A DNA stretch of 64,000 nucleotides from NCBI RefSeq assembly GCF_001949145.1, contig NW_019091453.1, forward strand, positions 251,084-315,083, read 5' to 3'. Made by a program: the position numbers and the translations under genes. Of this stretch, positions 1 through 12,900 are shown piece by piece. This DNA comes from Acanthaster planci. Lineage: Eukaryota > Echinodermata > Asteroidea > Valvatida > Acanthasteridae. The notes under the pieces are model-generated. The model did no database searches, was not told where the DNA came from, and saw only the letters and a list, made by a program, of their open reading frames with translations. The number at the start of each line of letters is the position of its first letter. Position 1 is the first letter of the stretch.

Positions 1-3000
1 GTCAGCATACTTTTTAATTGCGGCTCTGTATAAAAATTTTAAAGCATTTTGGTTGTTGCCTTCTGCAAACCCATCCCCCTATGACAGGGGTTTTGAGGTA
101 TTCCACAATATGATTTCCTCTAAGTTTGAGTGGTTCCCTACCAAGCATGGACATTGCCACGTCTCTTCTGGGAGAGAGGCAAAATGATCAGCAGCAACAA
201 ACTGCTTAACCATCAACAATGGAAGAGGATCAATTCTGAGGTAGTTTCAAGCAAACTGATGATTTTCATCCCTTCCCTCCTTTTTTGTGTTTCTCTCTTC
301 CATTTTTATTCTTTCATTTTTTTTCCCAGGGAGGGGGAGCAAGTACCCCCATGCCCTGCTTACTCACAGTGCCCATGCTACCAAGTAAACCCCTGTCATG
401 GTTGCCTCCATTCCCCTGAGTAGGGGAAAACAAAAGTGCAGAATCACTTTATCAGGCCGTGAAGTGTAACACCAAACAAGGAGGATTAGTGGTGCCTCTG
501 TGAGTGTGTTGCTGGAAGGCATAAATCGATCTGGGTAATGAAGAACCAGTTCATAGCTAGGCTGTGTGAGTGGCTAGGGGAAAGGGGGCAGAGAGAACTT
601 GGCTGGGGAGGAAACAGGGTACAGGATCTGTGCAGATTGAGACTGACAAGATACTTTGTGGCCCAAGGGGCTAGATCACAGAGGTTAGTTAGGAGATGTT
701 GGGTAGGGAATTTGGGGGCTGCCAATTATATGATCTTGGACTTCATTGGGTGGTATTCATAAGACCACCCAGGGGAGTTTCTATTGAGAGGTGGTCTTGA
801 ATAGAGAATATACACTCCCTTCCCCCACAATCTGACTAGTCCATGTTCACCAGCATCTACCTCTCTCAAAATTGAATCTCTCTTACAGTGAATAGCATTT
901 TAAAACAGTACATTCCTTGATTGGGTAAATACAATGTAATGACAAAGAGTTCACTAAAAATTTCACTCCAGAAAAGTTAGCTCTGAATATGTTGTGCACG
1001 CTGTAACACCCTCCGTCCACCCACACCCACACCCTTCCCTAATCCCAACCCCTAAGCTTCCACTCAATAGGAAGAATTCATCATAATCTTGCAAAAAGTC
1101 AATCGTAGTCCAGCCTGATGCATAGTGTACAGTAGATGCTTCCCTTCGCTGAGGCTACAGCTAATATTTGGAAATGCTGGCCAAAGCTCCTCCTAAACCT
1201 TTGGATTTAAGCCTTCAGATAAAGGGCATTTTACTTTCCAGACATATCTGTTGCTGTGAATTTTGGCCTATAAATGTCATGTGCTGTGTATTCTGCTATA
1301 CAACAAATCTGATATTATAGTTTGTGCCCAAGACATCACATGTCTGTAATTTGACATTTTGTACTGTGATAAACATTTCACATTGTTGTGCATGCCCTAG
1401 ATATTGTCATATGTTTTTAGATTTTGCAATGTCACTAACATCTTTGTTTTCTCATCTTGATTTATGAGGCAAGTCTGGTTCTCGTCATATTTCTTAATCT
1501 GTTATGACATCTTACCTTGGCTTGGTTTCCTTCAGTAGAGAGTGCTACCCAAGTCGGACGTGTACTCTTGATTGATGTGGGATTAAACTATCAATTTAGA
1601 CCCAGCCTTGTGAAATAAGAGGACAAGCAAGACGCCTGGGTTTCAGGTCTGTACTTGTGACCAGTTGTACTGATAGACAAGGGAAATGCCACTGCAAGCA
1701 CCTTTAAAGCTAAACTGTTGTTGAGTCATGCAGGAAAGTTTTACCAATACCAGGGAAAAACCAAAGATGTAACAATGACAAAGAAATTTTATCAACATGC
1801 AGTCCTATGGCCCTGAGGTAGAAGGTTGTGTGCACTTTCCTTTATTCAGTCAGCAAGGAATAATGGTTGCATTTTTATTATTTCCTTAATGCATTGTTAT
1901 GTCTGATCTTAAGGTGTGTAAGTGTTTTCATTGAAGTTTTGTTGTTTTAGGTCTGTGGTGGTGAGATATGCAAATGTTTTTATTGTCAAACTTGTAACCA
2001 CAGAACAAATGTGACCTGATCCCACAAAATGAGTCTTAAGGCCACAGTTGTTGTTGGTAATTCTGTTTACATTTACTTTAGAAAGTGCAAACTCAGCTCC
2101 CTGTTTTGATGTAGCAGTTTGGAATCCCGATGGAAATGGACGATATGTACATGTAGATGGAAACAATAAGGGTTCTTATTTGATTCGTTTTGCAAGATTC
2201 TTTTCAAGGACTTGAACTCCAAAGTGTCTTTGGCACCTTGCAGGTCAGTTTGTTGACTCTGCCCTGACAGTGTGCTACTGCTACCACTGTCAAGACTTAG
2301 GCCTACTAAGAAGTTTGGAAGAAATGGAACCAAGTTGAGGACACTGTAAAATTGCCGGTCAAGCACAATTTGTGAAGTGATTCCAGAAAGAGTGGCATCT
2401 CTGGCTGTTTTGGGGAGCAAAGACATAAAATGCATCTGGTTAGACTCTGGAACCCATTGTCCTGTCACTTGAAATTCATTTCAAATTTTGTTTTTGTTTA
2501 TTTTGGCAAACGGAGCCTGACCACAGCACCATTGTTGGGTTGAAAGCAGTTTCACAGCTCCATGATAAACAATTCAGCACCCTTACCATTTTTTTTCTGA
2601 GAAATCAAGAGCAGAAAAACAGTTACATATAATTCATGATGGTCAGATTAGCATTATGGGTAACTGTACATTCGGTTTACCTTAAAAACAATGATATAGA
2701 GGGGAAAGGTCTCTGTCTGACTATCTTAGAAGGTTTTCTTGATAATTTTAAGAGGTACTGAAGATTTTTTTCTGATACCTGTCACTTGTAAATAAGCAGC
2801 CAGATGCCAGGTGTTTGTTTTGGATGAATTATATGACCTCAATGTAGGTCAAGTACTCTCATGTTGGCGTGCCCTTTGGCCTTTGTGCTGAAACTGTAAA
2901 ATCTGCCATTGAGTTTGATAATAATGGGTACTTTATATGACAAATCAGTTTAGGTAAAACAGTAACAAGAGCAGAGTATTGTCATGCAATTTGAGAGCAA

Positions 3001-4027
3001 ACATTAGAGCCTTCGCAAGTCCTAGTGACTCCTTAGAAGAGTTAGCTGAAATGTAGTCACGCAATCGAAGCAAATCACATGACAGATAACATGCCAGCAG
3101 CCACCATGAGGTCGAAGTGAAAACAAAGTGCCGGTTCATACTGGGAACAGTGATAATTTTGTTCTTGGGTGCCAGAAGGTGGCATGCTCACCGTTTAATA
3201 TTTCCCAGTTTATTGCTTCTCTCCTCCTTTGCAGTTTTTCAATTGTGCAAGTGGGCAAGATAAATATAGTTTTGAGTTACAGTAAAGTGTTAATGGATTT
3301 CTCTTGTTTGAATTCTCGACCCAGCTTTTGTGATCTCCCAGAGTTGTTATTGGACTATGACTGGATATGCTTTGGTGTTTGGATTTTTTTGTTGCCTGTG
3401 TTTTTCTTGTCCTTTTTGTTGTCCACAATTGCTGATCTTGGATTAGGAAAAAGCGGAAGTGCCAATGTAAATTGAGCAAGTGAAGAATGAGAATATGTGT
3501 TTGCTGCTGTTTGTTACAGACAGAAATCGGACACCATTGTTTTGTTGCCTGTAATTCTACAGGGTTTAACAACAGCGTAATGTAAGCTCATGCTTACATT
3601 AGGAGAAACACCTTAATGGATAGCAGGGAGGAGTGTATTGCCAAGAGGAAACTCAAGTTGGGAGAATTTTGTTCACATTTTTCAATCGAATTAAAATTCT
3701 ACATGTCGGCGACTTGGAAATGAAAGATTTGGGCTGAAGGATTCCCACCTGTAGAATCATTATTTGGTGCTGTATGCGTTGCCCTTGGCAAAAGCTTGAA
3801 GGAAGATGTAGAATTTATGGGTGAAGCTTTCAGGTGAGTGTGCACAAACCCTTGAGGTGTTTGCATGAGTGCCAGGTTGACAGTTCCTATGACGCTGACG
3901 TTTCCTCGTGTTATTATCATCTTGCTGTCTAAAATTGTTAAAAGCAAAGGCCCATTCACACTTTGGGGCAAAAGCAAACACAAACTGCAAATTTGATAGC
4001 AGCAGGAATACAGTATCGGCTGTAGTG

Positions 4028-4097
4028 TCACCCATTATTTTCTGCATTCAAGCCAGTGGTGTTCACCCATTATTTTCTGCATTCAAGCCAGGGGTGC
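4028..4097. repeat. Two-copy 35-bp tandem duplication
   Basis: The block beginning TCACCCATTATTTTCTGCAT occurs at 4028 and again at 4063, a period of 35 bp. The copies are nearly identical, so the duplication is recent. Confidence 0.8.
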
Positions 4098-6530
4098 AGC
4101 TGGGATTTTACTAGTGGGGGGCTCAAGGGGGGCACCGGCATCTTATGGGGGCACCAGCTTTCAGTGGTGTGGTTGTTGAGCATTCCACTTTAGTTACCAA
4201 AAGAACTGTTCTGCTCTTGTAATGCACTGCATACTTATGCATGTTAATAACAGATGATAAACATTTTGTAACCTCAAGTGCATTTTGCTTGGAAAGCAAC
4301 ACTTCCTGCAAAAGTGTACTTTTAAAATATGCAGTGTGCACTCACGCTCATTTTGTGACTGTGTACCCTTAGCCAGTGTGGCCCCCTCCCCATTTTGTCT
4401 GCCTATCTTGCTTTAGTCTGTTATTCTGACATTTGTATTATGTTCCCATGTTTTCCAAAGCCCCTAGCTACCCGTTTTTCCTCCAAGGTGAAACACAGAT
4501 GTTACTACCCTTGGGTTATCCTAATCGCAATTCCTTTCTATTTATTAGCATTCCATTCCATATAGTATAATTGTAAGGACTTCTTCACACCTCATCTGTG
4601 ATGCGGAAGATTATTATAATAAAAGAAACCCCCATTGAGCATCTTTGAAGGGAAGAAAATAAAAGAAGGAACTGTATTATCTCCGGCCAACTTACTTTGA
4701 TCAAGGTTCCTCGCTCTATGCTTTGATGAGCCGCCCAGAAAGGACTTTGTGTTCGTGTGAACCCATGCATTCAAATCTCGTGCTAAGCAAACAAGTTGAA
4801 ATAAAAGAACACTAAGCAAAAACCTGGGCCTTACCATTAGTGCTTTCAAAGTGTTGGATTGTGACACCACTTTTAGAGTATCCACCTTTTGTTGTCAGTC
4901 ATCTGTCACTTCAGATGACCATCTTGGGCCTACAGAGTGTGCAAGAAATTGTAGGGTGTAATGTTGAGCTGTCCTCCAGACAGGCCAGACATAATACTAG
5001 AATTGATCTCAAAGGCACCGATCAATTCAAGCGAAATATCCCCTTTGATGGCTGCATGAGATCTCTAACCCCAATCCACTCAGTATTAAAGCCACTGCAT
5101 ACTGCTTATTCAGAAAGGATCTGTGTTGTACAAGCTGAGGTAACGGCTGTTAGAAATATTTCTCTGATTCGGTAACATCCTTTAACAGGGAAGTCATACG
5201 GTGTACTTTCCTTACTCTGATATCACCATAGTTTAAGTATTTGGAAAGCTTCACTGTACTTAGATGAGCATTATTACAGTTATCATTATGAACTGTATTT
5301 AGTAGAAATTCGAGTTTTGTAAGAACAGTGTAGGTGCATTTTCACAAAGAGATGGAAATATTGTTGTGGTTTGGTCTTTTGTTGATGCAAAGGATGTGAT
5401 TGCATAAAATGACTGTTGAAAAGAGCTCCAGTTTGAATTGATAAGTATAAATCAAGTATCAGAATCCAATACAATCTTCCAGTAACTTTGGAATTAAAGA
5501 AAAATATTTCTTACTACTCTTCAATAGTTTTCTTTTCCTTTTCTTCTTTGGCATGAATATTATTTTCTGGTTGAATTATTTGATTATTTGGTTTAATTGT
5601 CATTCTTATTTAACTAGTACATTACTCTATTACACTAGTTGTCTGATTAAACTAACGGGTAATAATATCTCCAAATAAAAATTGTGGGATATGAAACCAA
5701 AAGTCAGACAACGGAGAGGAAACCACAGGAAAGGCGCAGGTATATTTTCCTCACAATATGTACTCTTTTTTTGTATTTTTTTTAAACAAAAGCAATTTTA
5801 TGTTCTTTCCATTTTGCATATAATATAGGTTTAGTCAGTTGTACAATCCTTCAGATCCACTATCAGTTTTACGGCTTACTTGGATTTTTGGAAGGCGAAC
5901 AAGTCTACCTTACATAAATGCCACCCACGATCTCGAAAACCAAATTCTTTGTCTTCTTGAGTATTCTGGTCAACAGTGAGGAATATAGCTAGTCATTACT
6001 GATGGATTGAAACCTGCCATGCTGGGTAGGGGCTATGCTTTCATTCTGCCTCATCTATGACATGACTGACATCTGACACCATTTTTTCCGACTGGTACAT
6101 GTGTACCCCAAGAGAAAGTTACACCTCTCTATCCACTTAAAAACAATCCTTATCCCATATAACTCATCTTGTTGCTTTTACTGAAAGTGGAAAAAAAATT
6201 AGAGTAAGACTTCCGAGACTTATTTCGCAATTCATTTTTTGAGCGGTGCAGATACCTCAATGAGGGATCAACGGGCTCAGTTGTGGCACAAGCTAGCCCG
6301 ATCAATAGACATTGCTGAACGCTTGATTAATGTCCTTTGTTGAGCCAGCTCAGACTGGTCTGAGCAGAATTGTTGTTGGCAAAGGGGATTACATCTCTAT
6401 CCCCCCCAGCTGTCAAAAAGGTTGAGAGACTTATCTTTAAGGTGGATCTTTCTTCAGCTGTAAAATGCTGCATGGGGTCTGCCTACAGAGAAATCAGCAT
6501 AAGACGGACAAGGCTGTGTGGGTAAAGTGC

Positions 6531-6757
6531 TGGAGCCAATTTTATAGAGTTGCTTAAGCACAGAATTTGCTTAAGCATGAAAAAACCTTGCTTGACAAAT
6601 CAGGTTACCAGCCAAAATTCCATGTGATGTATATTGCTTTGGAATGGTACTCACCTGTCTTTTGGTTAGCCTGACAATCACATAGATTTTAAGCAGGCAA
6701 CCTTTATTTTGTAAACAAGATTTTTTGTGCTTAAGCAGCTCCATGAAATTGGCCCCA
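6531..6757. mobile_element. MITE with CTGCTTAAGCA-type terminal inverted repeats
   Basis: The left end reads GCCAATTTTATAGAGTTGCT then TAAGCAC. The right end, read on the minus strand, has GCCAATTTCATGGAGCTGCT then TAAGCAC. The arms are imperfect inverted repeats of roughly 30 bp around about 170 bp without coding capacity, which is the form of a non-autonomous DNA transposon. From memory, ends of the form 'CCAATTT-ATAGAGCTGCTTAAGCA' are very common in echinoderm genomes; this is recollection, not a search. No clear target-site duplication was found. Confidence 0.7.
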
Positions 6758-9434
6758 GGTTTGTTAAACAGAGGCATCGTACTTCAAAATACATATATTT
6801 CATTAAAGTTTGACTGTGTCCTGGCACAGTGTTTGAAACATGTTTCACAAATGTTCTGGTACTTCATGTCCACGTGTAAATAAACATTGACATAAGAAAC
6901 GGGGTGAGCAATTTTTTTTATCAGAGGTCTTGAAAGAAAATTTTAAGAAGCTCCAGTTGATCTTTTCGGTATGGCACATCTCCTGACATCCTTCACAGTT
7001 AGCCATCTTTAATGCGTAGTTGTGACCCAGTTGGTTTTTGCTATAAGAATGCCACATTGATTGACATGAGAGAGAGACAGCACAGTGAGAAATTTGTGGG
7101 AAGCGATCGGTGGTATCAACAAAAGTGAATAAAGTCATCTGTTTGGCCAGCCCTTATGTCTTAATCCTTCATAGCTTTTTATCAAATCCTTATCTTTGAA
7201 ATCTAAAATTGGCAAGATGCCTATACCAGGAACTGTACTCCTTTGACAAGACTATTGACAAAGGGACACATTGATGGTGAATAGCCAGCACTTTCATCAA
7301 AATCCAACTTTGTTTAATATGAAATACACTGAAATGCAACTTGAAGGCACAGAAATAATTTATACGTTGAACGTCATTCACACTATTATACAGTGTCGCA
7401 ATTGAATTCAAATTTGGAACTTGAAAAACTGAATCAAATGGTAACGTATGAATACAAATATTTGAAAGCACTCCCCAAAACTGAGTCATTAGTTACATAT
7501 GTATAGAGGTCTTTTGTTGTTGAAATGAAATTCCATGAATTCAAAATTGTTCATTCATCATACAAGTGTTTCATTGCCAATATGGCTGGCAAAGGTTTTG
7601 TCTCAACAATAAGCATAGTATCACAATTACATACTTCCCCCAACACGGTTTTCCACTGTCCTAGTGGTGTTAGTATACATAGATGTGCAACCCCATCATA
7701 GGCAGCTTATATAACCCCTTTCAACTTGTACTCAGGCTTGTAACGAGTCCTTTAAGAGCTTCAGATATTGAAAGAGATGCAAGGAGTTCCTCAAGTGTTC
7801 CTTTAAAGCAAAATGCAGTGACTTCCGTGTAAACGGTGATGTTTGCACACTTTTAAAATTTGTAAGAGCTGTTGACGCTCATGCCTGTCTCACTCTAACA
7901 TTATACACTTAATGCCATTGATGGCATACTTCTGATAAAGAGTACAAGGCTTAGAACTCTGTTCACATCTGGGTCATTATTTGCACTTAAGATTGCCCCC
8001 TAGATGCTTCTCACCTTGCTTGTTTTGTCTGGAGTCGTCTAAATTACAAGAGGAGTATATCACAATCTCTACAACATCTGCGGACTCTAAATTAAAGCCC
8101 AGGGCTCAAGGGTCATGAGCTTTCTCCCGCACACCTGTGTTTTTACTAACATCGTGTTTGTTGGGGGAACATTGGATGACCATGTGATTTCAGGTGCATG
8201 GGTGACACAAAACGGCAACACTCATGTCAGGCACCTTGTGTTTGTCTTCAGCTTGGCATCAAGAGTGTTTTTTTTCTTCTCTGAAGGAATCATGGTCCTA
8301 ATATCGTAGAGGTTTAAATGCAGTGTGCTGCTAAGGGGTTCTACAAAAATGTTTAATTTGTTGAATACTTGTCATAAACTGAGGATAAGCAATTGTTACA
8401 TTTACAATTTAGAGGATTTGCTTGATCATTATCTTGCTCTGCTGCAGTGTGTATGTTTCAAGAAAAGTTGCTTGCATATTTCAAGAGCTTTTAAAACTTG
8501 CCTTTGTGATAATCATTTAATTCTGCAAGTATGCCAGTGCCATTTTTATTTATCCTTAAATTCATTTTACTCAAACTTTTTAACTATACAGTGCGAACAC
8601 TCTTATACAAAAGAAGTGTGGGCTCCCACTGGCATTAACCTATGTTCAAAATGGCGTTGACAAAAATTTACAAAAAGTATCTGTAGTAGCATGGTCTCGT
8701 CATCTCTCCCATTGGTAAGTTTCTCTCCTTGCATCCAGCCAATTTTGAAAAGTAAATCACATTCGCTCCTCCAAAATGACGTATATTTAACCTTCACCCT
8801 ACTAGAATTTTGAAAACAAGAATCTGTAACTACATCTGAATACAACATGTACACTCTCAATAATGTATTGATAAAAATAACTTAAAACTGATAATGATTT
8901 TCACTGTTAAAATACACATGGAAAAATAATTTATATTTACAATATATAAATATCAAAGAAAGTGACTTAAAGGAGAGCTCCAGCTTCTGTAACTACTGAA
9001 CCAATGAAACTGTGCCATCAGTATTGGGAAAAATTATAAAACATAAACATTTATAAATTAATTCATTAAATTATAATCAGTCTCCTCCAACTCTCTAAAA
9101 TATCCTTAATAAATCAGTGTTTTAAAAGTTTATCACCTGCATACAAACATGCTGTAATATTTCAATAGATAAGAATAAATCCAATAAAAGAGATTGATTC
9201 ATGTATATACAGTGTAAAAAGATGATACTGAATTCAGATAAACAAGTGAACGTGGGAAATATTGTCCGTCAATTTGCATTTTCTGCACATTTCTTCGAAC
9301 AGATGCACAGTCAACATGCATGCCATTTGGCTAGGAAATGCAGTTTAAATGTTTCTTGCGTCCTTTATAAACATTGTAAACAGTATAACAGATCCAGGCC
9401 TCAGAGTCCACCACACAGAAAACAACAGGTGGCA

Positions 9435-9440
9435 TTTATT
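9435..9440 (-). promoter_or_regulatory. Candidate poly(A) signal of the P450 gene
   Basis: Plus-strand TTTATT gives AATAAA on the minus strand, about 300 nt beyond the P450 stop codon. That is a plausible 3' UTR length. It is the first canonical hexamer I see downstream of the stop; cleavage is not otherwise shown. Confidence 0.45.
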
Positions 9441-9738
9441 GAAGTTCCTGTTTCATAATGGGGTTTAAACTGTATTTCTTAAAAAGATGGGGAAAATAAC
9501 ATAAAAAGGTGGTCTGCCAGTGTGACTCTCTGGAAAACAAAATTAAGGGAAAAAGAGATCATGGTCTACAGTGCATTGGAATATTTTTTTATCTGTGTGA
9601 GTCAAAAAATGTCATTGGGCCCTGTTGCACATGATCACAGTCTGGATGTTGCTCTTGACAGAACAGTCAGGAATATAACTTATTTGCTCAAAATTTGTAC
9701 TTGGAATCTTACATGTCAACCACTTCGAAAGTCATCTA

Positions 9739-9917
9739 TCACCGGGGTGAGGTGCAGATCTTGAAGGGGTTGGGGTTCAGGCTGATGCCGTAATTTTTCT
9801 CGATGCTGGGCTGGGGGTTTTCTGGGGCTGCTCCAAACTTGAAGGCATGGAGCATGGAGGAGAAAAAGAGGAACAACTCCATCTTGGCAAGATTCTCACC
9901 TGGGCAGGCTCGGCGAC
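9739..9917 (-). CDS. P450 coding exon 3 (haem loop to stop)
   Basis: Acceptor TTGCGGTAG|GT. It begins RRACPGENLAKME, which completes the haem-binding loop, and ends with the L-helix and a beta-strand tail up to the TGA at 9741-9739. The intron before it is 349 bp (9918-10266). Confidence 0.93.
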
Positions 9918-12900
9918 CTACCGCAAGACAAAAATTAGAGGGGAAAAGTGAACAAACATGTCATGTTCGTATAGAAACGAGCTAGTTACAAGGCTGAGAA
10001 TTTTTTTCCCAAAGAAAGGTGTTAAGTTTAGATTAACAGGTACATGCATCATATTTCAAACTGAGCATTTCTTTCAAGCTTGCTTTTGTTGGCAAAACTA
10101 CCACATCAGTGTCATGTTTCAGCACATGCACTCTCACATTTCTTCACAAAAATAATATAAAGTGGGCTATGAAGAACATTTTACAAGGATAAACTCGTGT
10201 GAACTCTAGCTCCAACTTCTGGCAATATAACTGACTTTGAACAGAAACAGCGACTCCTAGGCTTACCAGCTGAGAATGGCATCAGTGCGGGCCTGTTTTG
10301 GACCTTCCCAGTTTCATCCAAGAACCTCTCTGGCCTGAATTTCTCTGGTTCTTTCCACTGCGTGGGGTCAATATGGACAGAGTACAGGTTGATGTAGATA
10401 GGTGTGTCTTTGGGAATGCTGTAGCCACACAGCTCTGTATCCTCTGTGGTTTTGTGTGGGTATGGTAGAGCAGTTATATTGGCCATACGCTGCACTTCCA
10501 TTAGTGTAGCTTCTGTGTATGGAAGTTGCTTTCTGTTTTCGATGCTTGGGAGCTGATCCCTGGGAATGACAGAGTCCAGTTCTGCTTGGACCTTCTTCTG
10601 AATGTCTGGAAAGACGATCATGTACAGGATGGCCCACCTTAGGGTAGAGGACATTGTCTCTGTGCCGGCAAAGATGAGGTCATTCAAGATGTGGTAGAGA
10701 TACTTCTCAGTAAAGGATGCTGTGATTTCATCAGAGAGGCACTCTTGTTGGCGGCGAGCTATTTCACCAAGGTAGGCATCAATGAAATCTCGCTTAGCCT
10801 GAGGGTTGTAGGTCTCCTTGTGCTGCCCGATGATGCCAGTTAAGAAACGGGTGATGATCTCATTGATGTTGAACATCTCTCGGATGTTGGGCAGTGGAAG
10901 CTTAATGAGAAATGGGAAGAAATTAGCAGCTGCTGCATTGGTCCCTATCTCAGAGAATCTATAGATCATGTCCACAAGGAGCTGGAACTGCGGGTCCTTG
11001 TAGTCAAACCGCCGTCCAAAGTTGAGACTGCTCACCACATTGGATGCACTGATCTCAAGGATGTGGTCTGCTTTGAAAGATTCACTGCCCTTCTCTCTAA
11101 AGGCTGCCAGCATGTGGTTGATTTCTTCAGTGATTTTGATCTCAAAGCTCTTCTTGCCAAAGCCGAAGTTTCTCAGGGTATGGAGAGTAAAGCGACGCTG
11201 CTCCCGCCAGACAGGCCCGTAGTCAGATGTCACAATTCCTGAAGTACAGATTAGAAAGGTAACAAACGCGAAATGCATGTTAGTACAAAATGACATATTT
11301 GTAATTGACAGGTTTTTTCAAAAGTTGTTGAAATCATGCTTGTACCTTCAGGTTACAACAGATCCGGAGGACAAGATCAAAGACCTTCATCTGAATTCTA
11401 ACATTACAACAATGCTACTTAATGTTTTATGAGGTTGATTGCTTTTTATTTTATATTGTTACTTGGAAATGGGGGGGGGTCAAAATGGGTATGCAAAAGA
11501 TCTCGTGTGCAAACAATATTTGGCACTTGTAATGACGAAAGTCAGGATGTGATGCTAAAGAGCATAATCCACCCCCCAGATAATGGCATTTTTCCCAATA
11601 CCATTAATCAGTCTTCATTAGTTAAGTTGTCTACAAGCCTTTTTAAACTTATTTGGTTTTTATATCATGGCCAAGTTTTCCAGGTAGTGTCACCTTAATC
11701 TATCCCCTAGACTGAGAAGTTTGATCAGAGTTGGGTTCCCCATCCCTAAGGATTTATGCTACCCTGTGGATAAGGTCTTTACACTTTTGTCACAATATCT
11801 AATTCATTCCTGGTACTTTGACCCTCTACTTCAATAAAAAAAAATCATAAGGTTTAATGACAGTGTGGGAAATAGTTTAATCAGAATTATCAATTGTTAC
11901 TGGCCTTTAGGCAATTTCCGCTGTGCACTTGACACAAAGATTTTTCTATTGAGTGACCTGAACTAAATCATACTGTAATACAAAAGTGATTTTACAAAAA
12001 AGTAATCGGGTAAAAGGCTAGTAACCTTGTATCCAGTGAATTTTACACTTGACTTGAGAGTTACATTGAAACCATTTAATAAGGGTGCTTTGGCCAGGGA
12101 CTATATCCAAACTAAATCGGTCAAGCAATTGCCCCGAAGACCACAAAATCACAACACTGCCACTGGACGTTTATGGGCAAATGGGGACAGGTGACTAATG
12201 ATCTGAAGGATTTATTGATAAAGAGCTTGTATTTCTTGCGAAAACAGTACTTTAGTAAAACAATAGTTAGAAAAAAATCCCTGTAACATGAACTCGCATT
12301 TGTGTATTTGAAGAGGTAAGGTACATCAGTTTCCAGTTTCTTGCTCCCTTTTGTATGTAACCATTTGTAATAAAGCAACAGATAATGGCATGGATTAAAC
12401 CGTTGGCAAGGAACTGCCGAGCCACGAAGCTAAAAATGCTTAAATCAACAGGAGAACCAGTTCTTTCTTTTTCGCGGGATCAGATTGCAAATAAGCCAAT
12501 GAAAGTTGGGAAATTGACTTCGGGTTCCCTCTTTCTCAAGTGGATTTCATATCAGCCCCCAATTGTCAGGCAGACAGTGGACAAAGTCCCTGCAATTACA
12601 CAGGCACGATTAAGTATCGGGCAAAGAGCGGATAAGCCGGAGCCTCAAAGTGCAAGCACCCCGTTCTCCATTGTTGAAGTCAACCCTTATTTCCCTTCTG
12701 CCACACAACGGTCAATAAAACTAGAAGTGATCAGGCGCCAGTTTTTTCCCAAACACGAAAGGTAGGTATATATTTTTTTGTCTACGAGATCTTGACCGGC
12801 GCGTCTTTGTTGCGGTCCAAAGGGTTCGGTGGCCATCTTTTGTGGCGTACCTTTTCCGGGCATAATTGGTTGATTGTTAGTGTAATTGGAATGGAGTGTG

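Larger units (their letters stand above)
1..9434. other. Intergenic DNA, no gene recognised
   Basis: AT-rich single-copy-looking DNA. Its open frames are all short (about 130 codons at most), lack recognisable domains and are not joined by convincing splice sites. I see only a short tandem duplication near 4.03 kb and one MITE near 6.5 kb (listed separately). The last few hundred bases probably include the end of the P450 3' UTR. A gene with very short exons could be missed here. Confidence 0.5.

Noticed and set aside
4840-5175. 111-codon plus-strand frame
   Set aside because: No domain, no acceptor or donor pair that would make it an exon, and no neighbouring coding segments.
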